Positions 19,154-27,724 of a DNA stretch of 64,000 nt are shown here, in pieces; position 1 is the first letter of the stretch; each line of letters starts with the position of its first letter. Origin of the DNA: Eubacterium sp. AF36-5BH (GTDB lineage Bacteria; Bacillota; Clostridia; Lachnospirales; Lachnospiraceae); assembly GCF_003460505.1 (NCBI RefSeq), contig NZ_QTVG01000005.1, forward strand, positions 186,001 to 250,000, in the 5' to 3' direction. The notes under the pieces are model-generated. The model was not told where the DNA came from, did not search any database, and saw only the letters and a list, made by a program, of their open reading frames with translations. The translations under genes were made by a program, and so were the position numbers.

Positions 19154-19188
19154 AAAACAGCCTATTTTTATTTAAAACAGCCTATTTT
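19154..19188 (+). repeat. 15-bp direct repeat upstream of HlyD/yggS promoter
   Basis: AAAACAGCCTATTTT occurs exactly at 19154-19168 and again at 19174-19188. Start-to-start spacing is 20 bp, about two helical turns. The right copy ends 2 bp before the -35 hexamer at 19191. Same-face spacing next to a strong promoter suggests a regulator-binding site for the plus-strand operon, the divergent DUF378 gene, or both. Confidence 0.75.
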
Positions 19189-19190
19189 AG

Positions 19191-19219
19191 TTGACTTACA
19201 ATGTATTTTATACGATAAT
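19191..19219 (+). promoter_or_regulatory. Sigma-A-type promoter for HlyD-like/yggS/sepF operon
   Basis: TTGACT (19191-19196), a 17-bp spacer, then GATAAT (19214-19219). Both hexamers match five of six consensus positions at ideal spacing. Transcription would begin near 19226, just before the HlyD-like gene. Confidence 0.75.
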
Positions 19220-19249
19220 TATATGAGGTTTAAGGAGAACTTATTATAT

Positions 19250-20620
19250 ATGAGTACACAAAAAGACAGACAAAAAACTAAATTTTTAAATATTAATGTT
19301 GGAATCGTTATATTCGGTCTTATTTTAATATATTTGTTTATAAATATTGTTATATATTTTACAACAGAAAGGACAAAATACTACGAAGTAAATGCAGGTT
19401 CTAACGCAGAGAAATTGGACAATTCTTATCATGGAATTGCCCTTAGAAAAGAAATTATAAAATATGCCTCTCAGACAGGTTACATTGATTATTTTATAAG
19501 AGAAGGTTCAAGGGTGTCAAAGAACTCTACTTTATATAGTATTGATTCAACAGGTCAGTTAAGTGACATTCTTTTAGATTCCAGCAAAGATAATTCTAAG
19601 CTGACAGATGAAAATCTCTCTAAAATAAATGATTTATTAAATGATTTTACAAATAATTTTGATGACATGGATTTTTCATCTGTATATGATTTTAAAAGCA
19701 CAATTAAGGGCACGGTTGTTGACTTAATAAATATGAATTCTTTACAAAAGATGGCAAAAGAAAAAGGTGATATTTTTTCAATTCAGAAATCTCAGGCAAC
19801 AGGTATAGTGCTATATAGAGTTGATGATTACGAAACAATAACACCTAAGAGAGTTAAAGAGTCCGACTTTGATAAAAATCATTATACAACAGCTCATTTT
19901 TCTTCAGGTGACAAAATAGAAAAAGGTTCACCTATTTATAAAACAATAAATGATGAAGAATGGAACATTGTTTTAAAGTTTAACAAAAGCGATATAAAAA
20001 AATACAAAAAAACTTCAAAAATTTCAGTTAAGTTTTTGAAGGACAATTTAACAACAACAGCTAATTTCAAGATTGTAAAAGGAAAAGACAAGAAGAAATA
20101 TGGTGTTATTACATTATCTAAATATGCAATAAGATATGCAACAGACAGATTTTTGGATATAGAAATTGTTGAAACACCTGTATCCGGATTAAAAGTTCCT
20201 AAATCTTCAGTTGTTACAAGCAAATTATATGTTATTCCAAAAGAATATAGCAAAAAAGGTGAGAATGGCAACAGTATAGGATTTAACCTACAGAATTCAA
20301 AAACTAATCAATCTGAAATATACTATCCACCGATTGCATACAGCGACGATGACAACTACTATGTAGCCCAGTCTTATTTTGAACCGGGCGATGTGATAAC
20401 AAAATCCGATTCACATTCAAGCTATGTAGTTGAACGAACAAGGGATTTTATGGGCGTTTACAATATAAATAACGGTTACACAGTATTTACAATTGTTAAC
20501 ATATTAGATACTTTAGATGAGTATTACATTGTGGCAAATGAAACATCCGGTCTTGAAATATATGACCGTATTGTATTAGATGCAAGCAAAGTTTCAGAAA
20601 ATCAGATAATTTTCCAATAG
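19250..20620 (+). CDS. HlyD-like membrane-anchored protein
   Basis: A 456-residue protein with one N-terminal transmembrane helix (about 17-37) and an extracytoplasmic beta-rich body. The body contains a biotinyl-lipoyl-like turn (LRKEIIKYASQTGYIDYFIREGSRV) and late beta segments, resembling efflux adaptor (HlyD/MFP) proteins. No partner ABC or RND exporter gene is adjacent, so transport is not shown. It begins an operon with yggS and sepF. ATG 19250 is preferred, with AAGGAG about 12 bp upstream. The earlier in-frame ATG at 19223 overlaps the expected transcript start and has no binding site. Confidence 0.7.
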   Translation: MSTQKDRQKTKFLNINVGIVIFGLILIYLFINIVIYFTTERTKYYEVNAGSNAEKLDNSYHGIALRKEIIKYASQTGYIDYFIREGSRVSKNSTLYSIDSTGQLSDILLDSSKDNSKLTDENLSKINDLLNDFTNNFDDMDFSSVYDFKSTIKGTVVDLINMNSLQKMAKEKGDIFSIQKSQATGIVLYRVDDYETITPKRVKESDFDKNHYTTAHFSSGDKIEKGSPIYKTINDEEWNIVLKFNKSDIKKYKKTSKISVKFLKDNLTTTANFKIVKGKDKKKYGVITLSKYAIRYATDRFLDIEIVETPVSGLKVPKSSVVTSKLYVIPKEYSKKGENGNSIGFNLQNSKTNQSEIYYPPIAYSDDDNYYVAQSYFEPGDVITKSDSHSSYVVERTRDFMGVYNINNGYTVFTIVNILDTLDEYYIVANETSGLEIYDRIVLDASKVSENQIIFQ

Positions 20621-20635
20621 AAAGGGTGAATATAA

Positions 20636-21328
20636 ATGATACTAGAAAATATAAAACAGGTAGAAGAAAACATTATTAAATCCTGCGAGAAAGTTGGACG
20701 TGATCCAAAAGAAGTTACTTTAATTGCAGTAAGCAAAACCAAACCTTACACAGCAATAGAAGAGGCTCTACCATCTGGAGTTTTAGATTATGGTGAAAAT
20801 AAAGTACAGGAATTAACTGAAAAATACGAGATTTTACCCAAAGACATAAGATGGCACATGATTGGTCATTTGCAGCGAAATAAAGTTAAATATCTTGTAG
20901 GTAAAGTTGAATTAATCCACTCTGTTGATTCTTTAAGACTTGCAAATCAAATCGAAACAGAATTTGCAAAGAAAAATGAAATTGCCAATATTCTTATTGA
21001 AGTTAACATGGCAAATGAAGAAAGTAAGTTTGGTATTACATCTGAGACAACAGAACAATTAGTACGTGAAATAAGTAAACTTGAGCATGTAAGAATCAAA
21101 GGCTTAATGACAATTGCGCCATATACGGATAATCCTGAAACTAATAGAGAATATTTCCGTAATATGAAGAAATTATCGGTTGACATAACAGAGAAAAACA
21201 TTGATAATGTTAGTATGAATGTGCTTTCAATGGGAATGACTGGTGACTACCAGGTTGCAATAGAAGAAGGAGCAACAATGATTAGAGTTGGAACCGGAAT
21301 TTTTGGAGAAAGAAACTATAATATTTAA
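20636..21328 (+). CDS. YggS/YlmE family PLP-homeostasis protein
   Basis: A 230-residue single-domain alanine-racemase-barrel protein that binds PLP and helps keep vitamin B6 and amino-acid pools balanced. It has no known catalytic reaction. The PLP-binding Lys is Lys34 in LIAVSKTKP. HMIGHLQRNK, the SVDS motif, LSMGMTGDYQVAI and MIRVGTGIFG are all family hallmarks. RBS AAAGGGTG precedes the ATG. Linkage to sepF is the classic yggS/ylmE-sepF arrangement of Firmicute division clusters. Confidence 0.95.
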   Translation: MILENIKQVEENIIKSCEKVGRDPKEVTLIAVSKTKPYTAIEEALPSGVLDYGENKVQELTEKYEILPKDIRWHMIGHLQRNKVKYLVGKVELIHSVDSLRLANQIETEFAKKNEIANILIEVNMANEESKFGITSETTEQLVREISKLEHVRIKGLMTIAPYTDNPETNREYFRNMKKLSVDITEKNIDNVSMNVLSMGMTGDYQVAIEEGATMIRVGTGIFGERNYNI

Positions 21329-21342
21329 ATTAGGAGAATAAT

Positions 21343-21927
21343 ATGTCAAAATTTGGAGATAAAATAAAAAGCGTATTTACAATGGATTATAATGATGAAT
21401 ATGATGATGATTACTATGATGATATTGACGATGAAATCGAAGAAGAAATAGATCATCCAACACCATCCAGAAGATCTGCCGCAAAAGCTGAACGTCAGGA
21501 GGAAGAAGAAGCTCCACGTTCAACAACACACACACGAAGCAGAGCCGCTCAATCCATAAGAAGTTCTAGAAGTTCAAGAAACAGTAAGGTTGTACCTATG
21601 AGGGGTTCTTCATCAGGAACAGATATGGAAGTATGCGTTATCAAACCAACACATTATGAAACTACAAAAGAAATTATCGATACATTATTAGATGGCAAGT
21701 CAGTTGTACTTAATTTAGAAGGTATCAAAATTGATTTAGCACAGCGTATTGTTGATTCAGTTATTGGCGGTTGCTATGCTATTTCAGGAAATCTTCAGAA
21801 AATCAGTGGTTACATTTATTTAGTAACTCCTCATTCAGTAGATATTACGGGTGATTTTCAGGACTCTGTAAACGACAGCACAAGTGACTATTCATCACAT
21901 AATTATTCTTCCAGAGGAAGTTATTAG
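21343..21927 (+). CDS. sepF: Cell division protein SepF
   Basis: A 194-residue protein that tethers and aligns FtsZ filaments. The N-terminus is a likely membrane-binding amphipathic helix (MSKFGDKIKSVFTMDY), followed by a very acidic then Ser/Arg-rich linker (about 15-85). The C-terminal SepF/DUF552 core (about 92-170) includes VCVIKPTHYETTKEIIDTLL and GCYAISGNLQKI. The linker is longer and more charged than in Bacillus. RBS AGGAGAAT precedes the ATG. It is followed by ylmH; no ylmG or divIVA is present here. Confidence 0.94.
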   Translation: MSKFGDKIKSVFTMDYNDEYDDDYYDDIDDEIEEEIDHPTPSRRSAAKAERQEEEEAPRSTTHTRSRAAQSIRSSRSSRNSKVVPMRGSSSGTDMEVCVIKPTHYETTKEIIDTLLDGKSVVLNLEGIKIDLAQRIVDSVIGGCYAISGNLQKISGYIYLVTPHSVDITGDFQDSVNDSTSDYSSHNYSSRGSY

Positions 21928-21947
21928 AACCGGGACATGTTAATATT

Positions 21948-22703
21948 ATGAACAAAGACGAATTATTTTTAACTAACAGAATCAAAGAATTAGCTCGTAT
22001 TTCATACGACCGTAATATTTATACATATTCTGATTTTCTAAATATTAATGAACTTAGTATATTTAATCAAATAAAAAATACATTACCTCCTGTTAATATA
22101 GATGTTACAGGAGGTAATAATTATGCAGAAAGAAAGATTTTAGTATTTTCTCCACAGGAGATATATTATACTGAACATATTCCTATATCTGTATTACACA
22201 TAGCTCCTATTAATTCCAAATTTTCAGACACTTTAAGTCACAGGGATTATTTAGGTGCTATTTTAAATTTAGGCATTAACAGAAGTAAAATCGGCGATAT
22301 TTTTACTAAGGAAAAAGATGCTTATGTTTATTGTAAAGAAGATATTGCTGATTATATAATTGATAATTTATTTAAAATAAAACACACTCAAATAAAAATC
22401 AATTTGTCAGATTCAACTGATTTAGAAATTGTTCCTAACTTAAGAGAAGTAATGGGAACTATTTCTAATGTACGTTTAGACAGTCTTATTGCAACTGCTT
22501 TTAAAGCAACCAGAAACAGTATTATTCCATTAATTGAAGAGAAAAAAGTTTTCATCAACGGAAAATCAACCACATCTAATGGAGCAACTGTTAAAGAAGG
22601 CGATATTGTATCTGTAAGAGGCAAGGGTAGATTTATTTATGATGGTGTGCTTAAAGAAACGAAAAAAGGTAGAAATTTAATTAAAATAAGAGTTTATGAA
22701 TAA
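21948..22703 (+). CDS. ylmH: YlmH-like S4-domain RNA-binding protein
   Basis: A 251-residue protein with the YlmH layout: an N-terminal domain found in this family, then a C-terminal S4 RNA-binding domain (about 172-235; VRLDSLIATAFKATRNSIIPLIEEKKVFING). In Bacillus, YlmH is encoded in the division cluster but acts on the ribosome/tRNA side, with reported links to ribosome-associated quality control. The ribosome binding site is weak (GGGACATG), and the gene follows sepF by 20 bp, so coupling is plausible. Confidence 0.9.
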   Translation: MNKDELFLTNRIKELARISYDRNIYTYSDFLNINELSIFNQIKNTLPPVNIDVTGGNNYAERKILVFSPQEIYYTEHIPISVLHIAPINSKFSDTLSHRDYLGAILNLGINRSKIGDIFTKEKDAYVYCKEDIADYIIDNLFKIKHTQIKINLSDSTDLEIVPNLREVMGTISNVRLDSLIATAFKATRNSIIPLIEEKKVFINGKSTTSNGATVKEGDIVSVRGKGRFIYDGVLKETKKGRNLIKIRVYE

Positions 22704-22738
22704 TTAATATCAAATACATAATAAATAAGGAGACAGAA

Positions 22739-23854
22739 ATGATAAAGGCATTAGAAAACTTATCAAACAGAATAACAGTAAACTACGAGGAAAAGCCATG
22801 CTACGACATAGTTTTCTCAGATTCTTTTACAAATCTTTTAGTAGAATTAGAAAAATTTAACATAAAAAACAGAAAATTATGCATCGTTACAGAATCAAAA
22901 GTTGGTCCTTTATATGGAGAAGAACTTTCAAATCTCCTAAAGCCACACTGCAAACAGATTATTTTACACGAATTTAAAGCTGGAGAACAGTATAAGAATT
23001 TGGATACAATTAACGACATTTACGAAGATTTAATCGTAAATAAATTTGACAGAAACGATATGCTTCTTGCTCTAGGTGGCGGTGTTACAGGAGACATGAC
23101 AGGTTATACTGCAGCAACATATTTAAGAGGTATTGATTTTGTTCAAATTCCAACAACATTATTATCTCAGGTAGATTCAAGCATTGGTGGCAAAACAGGT
23201 GTTGACTTTAAAGCTTACAAAAATATGGTTGGTGCTTTCTACATGCCTAAATTAGTTTATATGAATTTAAGCACTTTAAATTCCCTTCCAGAAAGAGAAT
23301 ATTTATCAGGCATGGGCGAAGTTATCAAGCATGGTATTATTAAAGACGGTGAATATTTTAACTGGCTTAAAGAAAATATTGATGGTGTTTTAAATAAAGA
23401 TTATGAAACATTACGTCAGTTATTATTTGTTAGCTGCAATATAAAAAGATGTGTTGTTGAAAATGATCCAAAGGAAAAAGGCGAACGTGCACTACTTAAT
23501 TTTGGCCATACAATTGGCCATGCTATTGAAAAAACAAAGAACTTTTCTCTTTTACACGGAGAGTGCGTTTCAATTGGAATTAACGCTGCATCATACATAT
23601 CATACAAGAAAGGTTTTATTACCAAAGACCAGTACCATGAAATATTAGATGTACTTAAATTATATAAGTTGCCAATTGAGACATCAGATATTAAGGCTAA
23701 AGAAGTTGTTGAAGCAACTTTAAATGATAAAAAAATGGATTCAGGAATTATTAAGTTTATCGTAGCTAATTCCATAGGTGAAGCCTCAATCAACCGTGAA
23801 ATTTCAAAAAATGATTTATTAGAAAGTGTTAAAAAGGTAATTGTAAATGAATAA
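22739..23854 (+). CDS. aroB: 3-dehydroquinate synthase
   Basis: A 371-residue enzyme converting DAHP to 3-dehydroquinate, the second step of the shikimate pathway. The NAD-binding region GGGVTGDMTGYTAATYLRG and the IPTTLLSQVDSSIGGKTGVD segment are intact. Metal ligands are visible in GMGEVIKHG, FGHTIGHAIE and LHGECVSIG. RBS AAGGAG precedes the ATG. The stop overlaps the lspA start by 8 bp. No other shikimate gene is adjacent. Confidence 0.96.
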   Translation: MIKALENLSNRITVNYEEKPCYDIVFSDSFTNLLVELEKFNIKNRKLCIVTESKVGPLYGEELSNLLKPHCKQIILHEFKAGEQYKNLDTINDIYEDLIVNKFDRNDMLLALGGGVTGDMTGYTAATYLRGIDFVQIPTTLLSQVDSSIGGKTGVDFKAYKNMVGAFYMPKLVYMNLSTLNSLPEREYLSGMGEVIKHGIIKDGEYFNWLKENIDGVLNKDYETLRQLLFVSCNIKRCVVENDPKEKGERALLNFGHTIGHAIEKTKNFSLLHGECVSIGINAASYISYKKGFITKDQYHEILDVLKLYKLPIETSDIKAKEVVEATLNDKKMDSGIIKFIVANSIGEASINREISKNDLLESVKKVIVNE

Positions 23855-24380
23855 AACATTAAAATCAAACCTAAAAATGCTTGTTTTTGCATTGTTTTTA
23901 GTTTTCATTGATCAGATAAGCAAATATGCTGCAATAATTGCTTTAAAAGGCAAAAATGACTTTCACATTATAAAAGATGTATTATTATTACATTATTTAG
24001 ATGGTGGAAACAGAGGAGCAGCCTGGGGAATGTTCTCCGGCAAAATATTAATGTTTATTATATTTACTTTAATTGCAATATTTTTTATATGTATTTTCAG
24101 TAGAAATGTTAATTTACTGTATCAAAAAACAAATAATAAAATATTCTTAATTTTAAATATATTTTTATCAATGTTGCTGGCAGGAGCAGTAGGGAACTTA
24201 ATTGACAGAGTAGTAAGAGGCTATGTTGTTGATTTTATCTATTTTAAACCAATTAACTTTCCGGTTTTCAATGTTGCCGACTGTTATGTAACAATTTCAT
24301 GTATTGGAATTGTTTTATTATGCATATTAAAAATTAATGAAGAAGATTTTAACACAATAATTTCTTTAAAGAAACATTAA
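23847..24380 (+). CDS. lspA: Lipoprotein signal peptidase (signal peptidase II)
   Basis: A 177-residue, four-helix membrane aspartyl protease that cleaves the signal peptide of diacylglyceryl-modified prolipoproteins. The two catalytic Asp are in GNLIDRVVRGYVVDF and FNVADCYVTIS; the N-terminal FIDQISKYAA segment is also typical. It overlaps aroB by 8 bp, with the binding site AAAAGG inside aroB. Two lipoprotein substrates are encoded in this window (36384-37331 and 42713-44293). Confidence 0.94.
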   Translation: MNKTLKSNLKMLVFALFLVFIDQISKYAAIIALKGKNDFHIIKDVLLLHYLDGGNRGAAWGMFSGKILMFIIFTLIAIFFICIFSRNVNLLYQKTNNKIFLILNIFLSMLLAGAVGNLIDRVVRGYVVDFIYFKPINFPVFNVADCYVTISCIGIVLLCILKINEEDFNTIISLKKH

Positions 24381-24430
24381 AAATAATAAAATGATATATA
24401 CTTGACTTGAAAGGAATTAATAGATTAAAT

Positions 24431-25339
24431 ATGTGTGAAACTTATTACGTGGATTCATCTAATAAAAATATACGTTTAGACAAATATTTAACAGATTTAT
24501 TAGATAATAATTCCCGCAATTATATACAGAAATTAATTAAAAATGGCGATGTTTTAGTTAATGAAAAATCGTCTAAGGCAAACTATAAAGTTCAGGAAAA
24601 TGATTGCATAACAATTAATATTCCTGAGCCGGTTACAGCTAATATAGAGCCTGAAAACATACCTTTAGATATTATATACGAAGATGATGATGTTTTAATC
24701 GTAAATAAACCTAAAGATTTGGTTGTACATCCTGCACCAGGACATTATACAGGTACTTTGGTTAATGGAATAATGTATCATTGTAAAGACAATTTATCAA
24801 ACATTAACGGTGTTTTAAGACCTGGAATTGTACATCGAATTGATAAAGATACAACCGGCGCCTTAATAATTTGTAAAAATGATTACAGCCATAATTTTAT
24901 TGCTGAACAATTAAAAGAACATACAATTACAAGAAAATATTGGGGTATAGTTCAGGGACGTTTCGATGAAACTAAAGGTACAATAGATGCACCAATTGGC
25001 AGACACCCTACAAAACGTAAGGAAATGGCAATTAATGAACGCAACGGAAAACATGCAGTTACCCATTACAAAGTTTTAAAACAATTTGATAAATACGCTT
25101 TATGTGAGTTTCAATTAGAAACCGGCCGTACACATCAGATTAGAGTTCACATGGCAAGCATAAATCATCCGTTACTTGGTGACGATGTTTATAACCATAA
25201 CAAATGTCCCTTTAAATTACAGGGACAATGTTTGCATGCAAAAACAATTGGGTTTATACATCCTACAACAAAAGAATATGTAGAATATGAAGCACCTATT
25301 CCTGAATATTTTAAGAATTTAATTGAAAATGTGCTTTAA
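24431..25339 (+). CDS. RluD-type large-subunit pseudouridine synthase
   Basis: A 302-residue RluA/RluD-family enzyme with an N-terminal S4 domain (about 8-70) and a catalytic domain. The catalytic Asp is in VHRIDKDTTGALI. Motifs NKPKDLVVHPAPGH and LETGRTHQIRVHMASINHPLLGDD are diagnostic. It sits after lspA, the usual Firmicute order (ylyB). The ATG at 24431 is 15 bp from AAAGGA, rather far. An in-frame TTG at 24407 exists but has no site of its own, so the start is uncertain. Confidence 0.92.
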   Translation: MCETYYVDSSNKNIRLDKYLTDLLDNNSRNYIQKLIKNGDVLVNEKSSKANYKVQENDCITINIPEPVTANIEPENIPLDIIYEDDDVLIVNKPKDLVVHPAPGHYTGTLVNGIMYHCKDNLSNINGVLRPGIVHRIDKDTTGALIICKNDYSHNFIAEQLKEHTITRKYWGIVQGRFDETKGTIDAPIGRHPTKRKEMAINERNGKHAVTHYKVLKQFDKYALCEFQLETGRTHQIRVHMASINHPLLGDDVYNHNKCPFKLQGQCLHAKTIGFIHPTTKEYVEYEAPIPEYFKNLIENVL

Positions 25340-25546
25340 AAAGCTTATTAAGCTATATTTTATACTATTTTCTTTGACATACTTTTCGTTAAACTTGTCT
25401 TTTGCGAATAGTTGTGTTATTCTAATTATAAGTTTTATCTGCTTTCTATGTTATAAGTAAAAAAAATCTAATTAATAATGTAAAATAGATAAAAAAATTA
25501 TCTGCTTCTTGAAATTATAATTTGCTATATATAACGTTATTTAAGG

Positions 25547-25574
25547 TTGTATTAAATATTTATATTTAATACAA
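25547..25574 (+). repeat. AT-rich palindrome, 12-bp arms
   Basis: TTGTATTAAATA (25547-25558) and TATTTAATACAA (25563-25574) are exact reverse complements around a 4-nt loop TTTA. No T-run follows, so it is not a terminator. It could be an operator or an RNA hairpin. Confidence 0.7.
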
Positions 25575-25663
25575 TAAGCATAAATGAATATATTAGTTAA
25601 ATTAGTCTATTAACAGAATTATCAATTGCTAGTTCGATTTATATTTAGATTAATACTATAATT

Positions 25664-25706
25664 AAAAGACGAATAAAACTATAAACGGTTTTATTCGTCT
25701 TTTTTA
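25664..25706 (+). terminator. Intrinsic terminator upstream of ttcA-like gene
   Basis: A 16-bp perfect stem, AAAAGACGAATAAAAC (25664-25679) with GTTTTATTCGTCTTTT (25688-25703), an 8-nt loop and a T-run to 25706. It ends transcripts entering from the left, or a small RNA made in the gap. Confidence 0.85.
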
Positions 25707-25767
25707 GATTCTTAATAAACGTAGCATATATATAATTCACTATATTGTTTAATTTGGAGGTTTAAAT

Positions 25768-26472
25768 TTGAAAGAACAAAAACTATTTAGTTATGTCCGC
25801 CAGGCAATAGACAACTATAATATGATAAATGATGGAGATAAAATTGCTGTGGGTATATCCGGCGGTAAAGACAGTTTAACTCTACTTTATGCATTGAAAA
25901 AACTTCAACGCTTTTATCCTAAAAGCTTTGATTTAATTGGTATAACAATTAATTTAGGCTTTGGTATACAGGATTTCCATCAAATTAAGAACTATTGCTC
26001 TAATTTGGATGTTGATTTACATATTGTCGAAACACAAATTTCAGATATTGTTTTTAACAAGCGAAAGGAATCTAATCCATGTTCTTTATGTGCAAAAATG
26101 CGTAAAGGGGCTTTAAACAATCATGCAAAGGAGCTTGGTTTCAATACAATTGCTTATGCTCATCACAAAGATGATATGATAGAAACAGCAATTATGTCTT
26201 TGTTGTATGAGGGGCGGTTCCACTGCTTCTCTCCTGTTACTCATTTGAGTAATACTAATTTAAAAGTCATCAGACCGTTAATGTATGTGCCTGAAAAGGA
26301 AGTAATTGGCTTTGCAAATAAATATCAGTTGCCGATTGCTAAAAATACATGTCCAGTTGATGGTCATACAAAACGAGAATATATAAAGAATTTAGTTAAA
26401 ACATTAACCAAAGAAAATCCAGACTGTAAAAACAGTATTTTTACAGCTTTATGTAACAAGAGTTTTGATTAA
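25768..26472 (+). CDS. TtcA-like PP-loop tRNA-thiolation enzyme
   Basis: A 234-residue ATP-pyrophosphatase of the TtcA/Ctu1 superfamily. The PP-loop SGGKDS is at 31-36. Cluster-type cysteines are Cys105 and Cys108 (NPCSLCAKMRKGAL) and Cys195 (NTCPVD), matching the three [4Fe-4S] ligands of TtcA. TtcA makes 2-thiocytidine at position 32 of tRNAs. Whether Clostridial members make the same nucleoside is not settled, so the substrate is inference. It uses a TTG start with an excellent site (TTTGGAGG). A recombinase gene follows after 24 bp. Confidence 0.85.
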   Translation: MKEQKLFSYVRQAIDNYNMINDGDKIAVGISGGKDSLTLLYALKKLQRFYPKSFDLIGITINLGFGIQDFHQIKNYCSNLDVDLHIVETQISDIVFNKRKESNPCSLCAKMRKGALNNHAKELGFNTIAYAHHKDDMIETAIMSLLYEGRFHCFSPVTHLSNTNLKVIRPLMYVPEKEVIGFANKYQLPIAKNTCPVDGHTKREYIKNLVKTLTKENPDCKNSIFTALCNKSFD

Positions 26473-26496
26473 CCCAAATATTTAAGGAGTTTAGAT

Positions 26497-27570
26497 ATGC
26501 CAAACATTGAAAAAAATAACACAACGAGAAATTACCATGATCAGGTAATAATAAATAACGAATTAAAATTAAGGGAATTACAAAAAAAATTACCATGGTT
26601 TTGCAAGGATTTTTTTAGAGGAATCGAGCCTACTACTTCTTCCCGTACACGTATTGGTTATGGATATGATTTAATTGTTTTCTTTAATTATTTAAAAGAA
26701 AATAATCCTAATGTGGAAGATAAAGAAATCACCTCTCTACCACTGGATATTTTAGATAAAATTACTGCAACAGATATCGAAGAATATCTTGAATACTTAA
26801 AGTATTATGTAACTGAAGATGGCAAGGAGCATATTAACAAAGAACGTGGCATAATGCGAAAACTTGCCTGTCTTAGAACATTATACAAATACTTTTATAA
26901 AAAAGAGATGATTAAGACTAATCCTGCTTCTATTGTAAGTATGCCTAAAATCCATGAAAAGGAAATTATAAGATTAGACGCTGATGAAGTGGGCAATTTA
27001 CTTGATGAAGTTGACACAGGCGATAAGCTAACGAAATCTCAACAGAAATTTCATGCTAAAACTAAAACACGAGATTTAGCAATATTGACTCTTTTACTTG
27101 GAACTGGTATTCGTGTTTCTGAATGTGTTGGTATTGACATAAATGATATTGATTTTAAGAATTCCGGTATAAAAATCCGTCGTAAAGGTGGCAACGAAAC
27201 CGTTATTTACTTTGGTGAAGAAGTTGAAAAAGCTCTCTTAGACTATATTGAAGAAAGAAAATTAATTGTTCCTATATCCGGTCATGAAAATGCACTCTTT
27301 CTTTCTATTCAAAAAAAACGAATCGGTGTTAGAGCTGTAGAAAATTTGGTCAAAAAGTATTCTTCCTTAGTTACTAACTTGAAAAAAATTACGCCTCATA
27401 AATTGAGAAGTACCTATGGCACTGCTCTTTATAAGGAAACCGGTGATATTTATCTTGTAGCAGATGTTTTAGGTCATAAGGATGTAAATACTACAAAAAA
27501 ACATTACGCAGCTATTGAAGACGAACGTAGACGCAAAGCCAGAAACGCCGTCAAACTGAGAAAAGATTAA
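26497..27570 (+). CDS. Tyrosine recombinase of the XerC/XerD type
   Basis: A 357-residue site-specific recombinase with an N-terminal core-binding (SAM-like) domain and a catalytic domain. Catalytic residues are visible: Arg206 (TGIRVSE), His301 and Arg304 (HKLRST), His327 (GHKDVNTT) and nucleophile Tyr337 (KHYAAI). It is longer than XerD (about 300), with an N-terminal extension. No excisionase, integrase-linked cargo or att-like repeats are nearby, and codon use resembles the neighbours. A chromosomal Xer-like role is therefore more likely than a mobile element, though chromosome dimer resolution is not proven. Confidence 0.88.
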   Translation: MPNIEKNNTTRNYHDQVIINNELKLRELQKKLPWFCKDFFRGIEPTTSSRTRIGYGYDLIVFFNYLKENNPNVEDKEITSLPLDILDKITATDIEEYLEYLKYYVTEDGKEHINKERGIMRKLACLRTLYKYFYKKEMIKTNPASIVSMPKIHEKEIIRLDADEVGNLLDEVDTGDKLTKSQQKFHAKTKTRDLAILTLLLGTGIRVSECVGIDINDIDFKNSGIKIRRKGGNETVIYFGEEVEKALLDYIEERKLIVPISGHENALFLSIQKKRIGVRAVENLVKKYSSLVTNLKKITPHKLRSTYGTALYKETGDIYLVADVLGHKDVNTTKKHYAAIEDERRRKARNAVKLRKD

Positions 27571-27651
27571 AAATAAGAAAAATCTAAACATAATTAAATA
27601 AAAAATTAATTCAAATACTACTCACAAATATAGTAAATATATAAAAAAATT

Positions 27652-27686
27652 GCCGCAAATGAATATGTGCGTTAAACATTTGCGGC
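27652..27686 (-). terminator. Intrinsic terminator for the LysM gene
   Basis: GCCGCAAATG (27652-27661) pairs exactly with CATTTGCGGC (27677-27686). Read on the minus strand the stem is followed by AATTTTTTT, giving a standard terminator 39 bp downstream of the LysM gene's stop. Confidence 0.85.
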
Positions 27687-27724
27687 TAACTAAAGATATA
27701 TATGGTATAAAATAAAGGCAAGCT

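Larger units (their letters stand above)
25340..25767 (+). other. 428-bp non-coding gap with palindrome and terminator
   Basis: No credible ORF on either strand. The stretch is very AT-rich. It holds a weak short hairpin just after the upstream gene, several poor promoter-like sequences (for example TTGACA at 25374 without a good -10), a 28-bp palindrome (25547-25574) and a strong terminator (25664-25706). A small RNA ending at that terminator is possible but not shown. Confidence 0.5.

Noticed and set aside
23416..23892. A 158-residue minus-strand ORF opposite aroB
   Set aside because: It lies on the opposite strand of a strongly supported gene and has no binding site.
26497..27570. Recombinase as part of a prophage or integrative element
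   Set aside because: No phage, conjugation or excisionase genes, no tRNA target and no att-like repeats are visible nearby.
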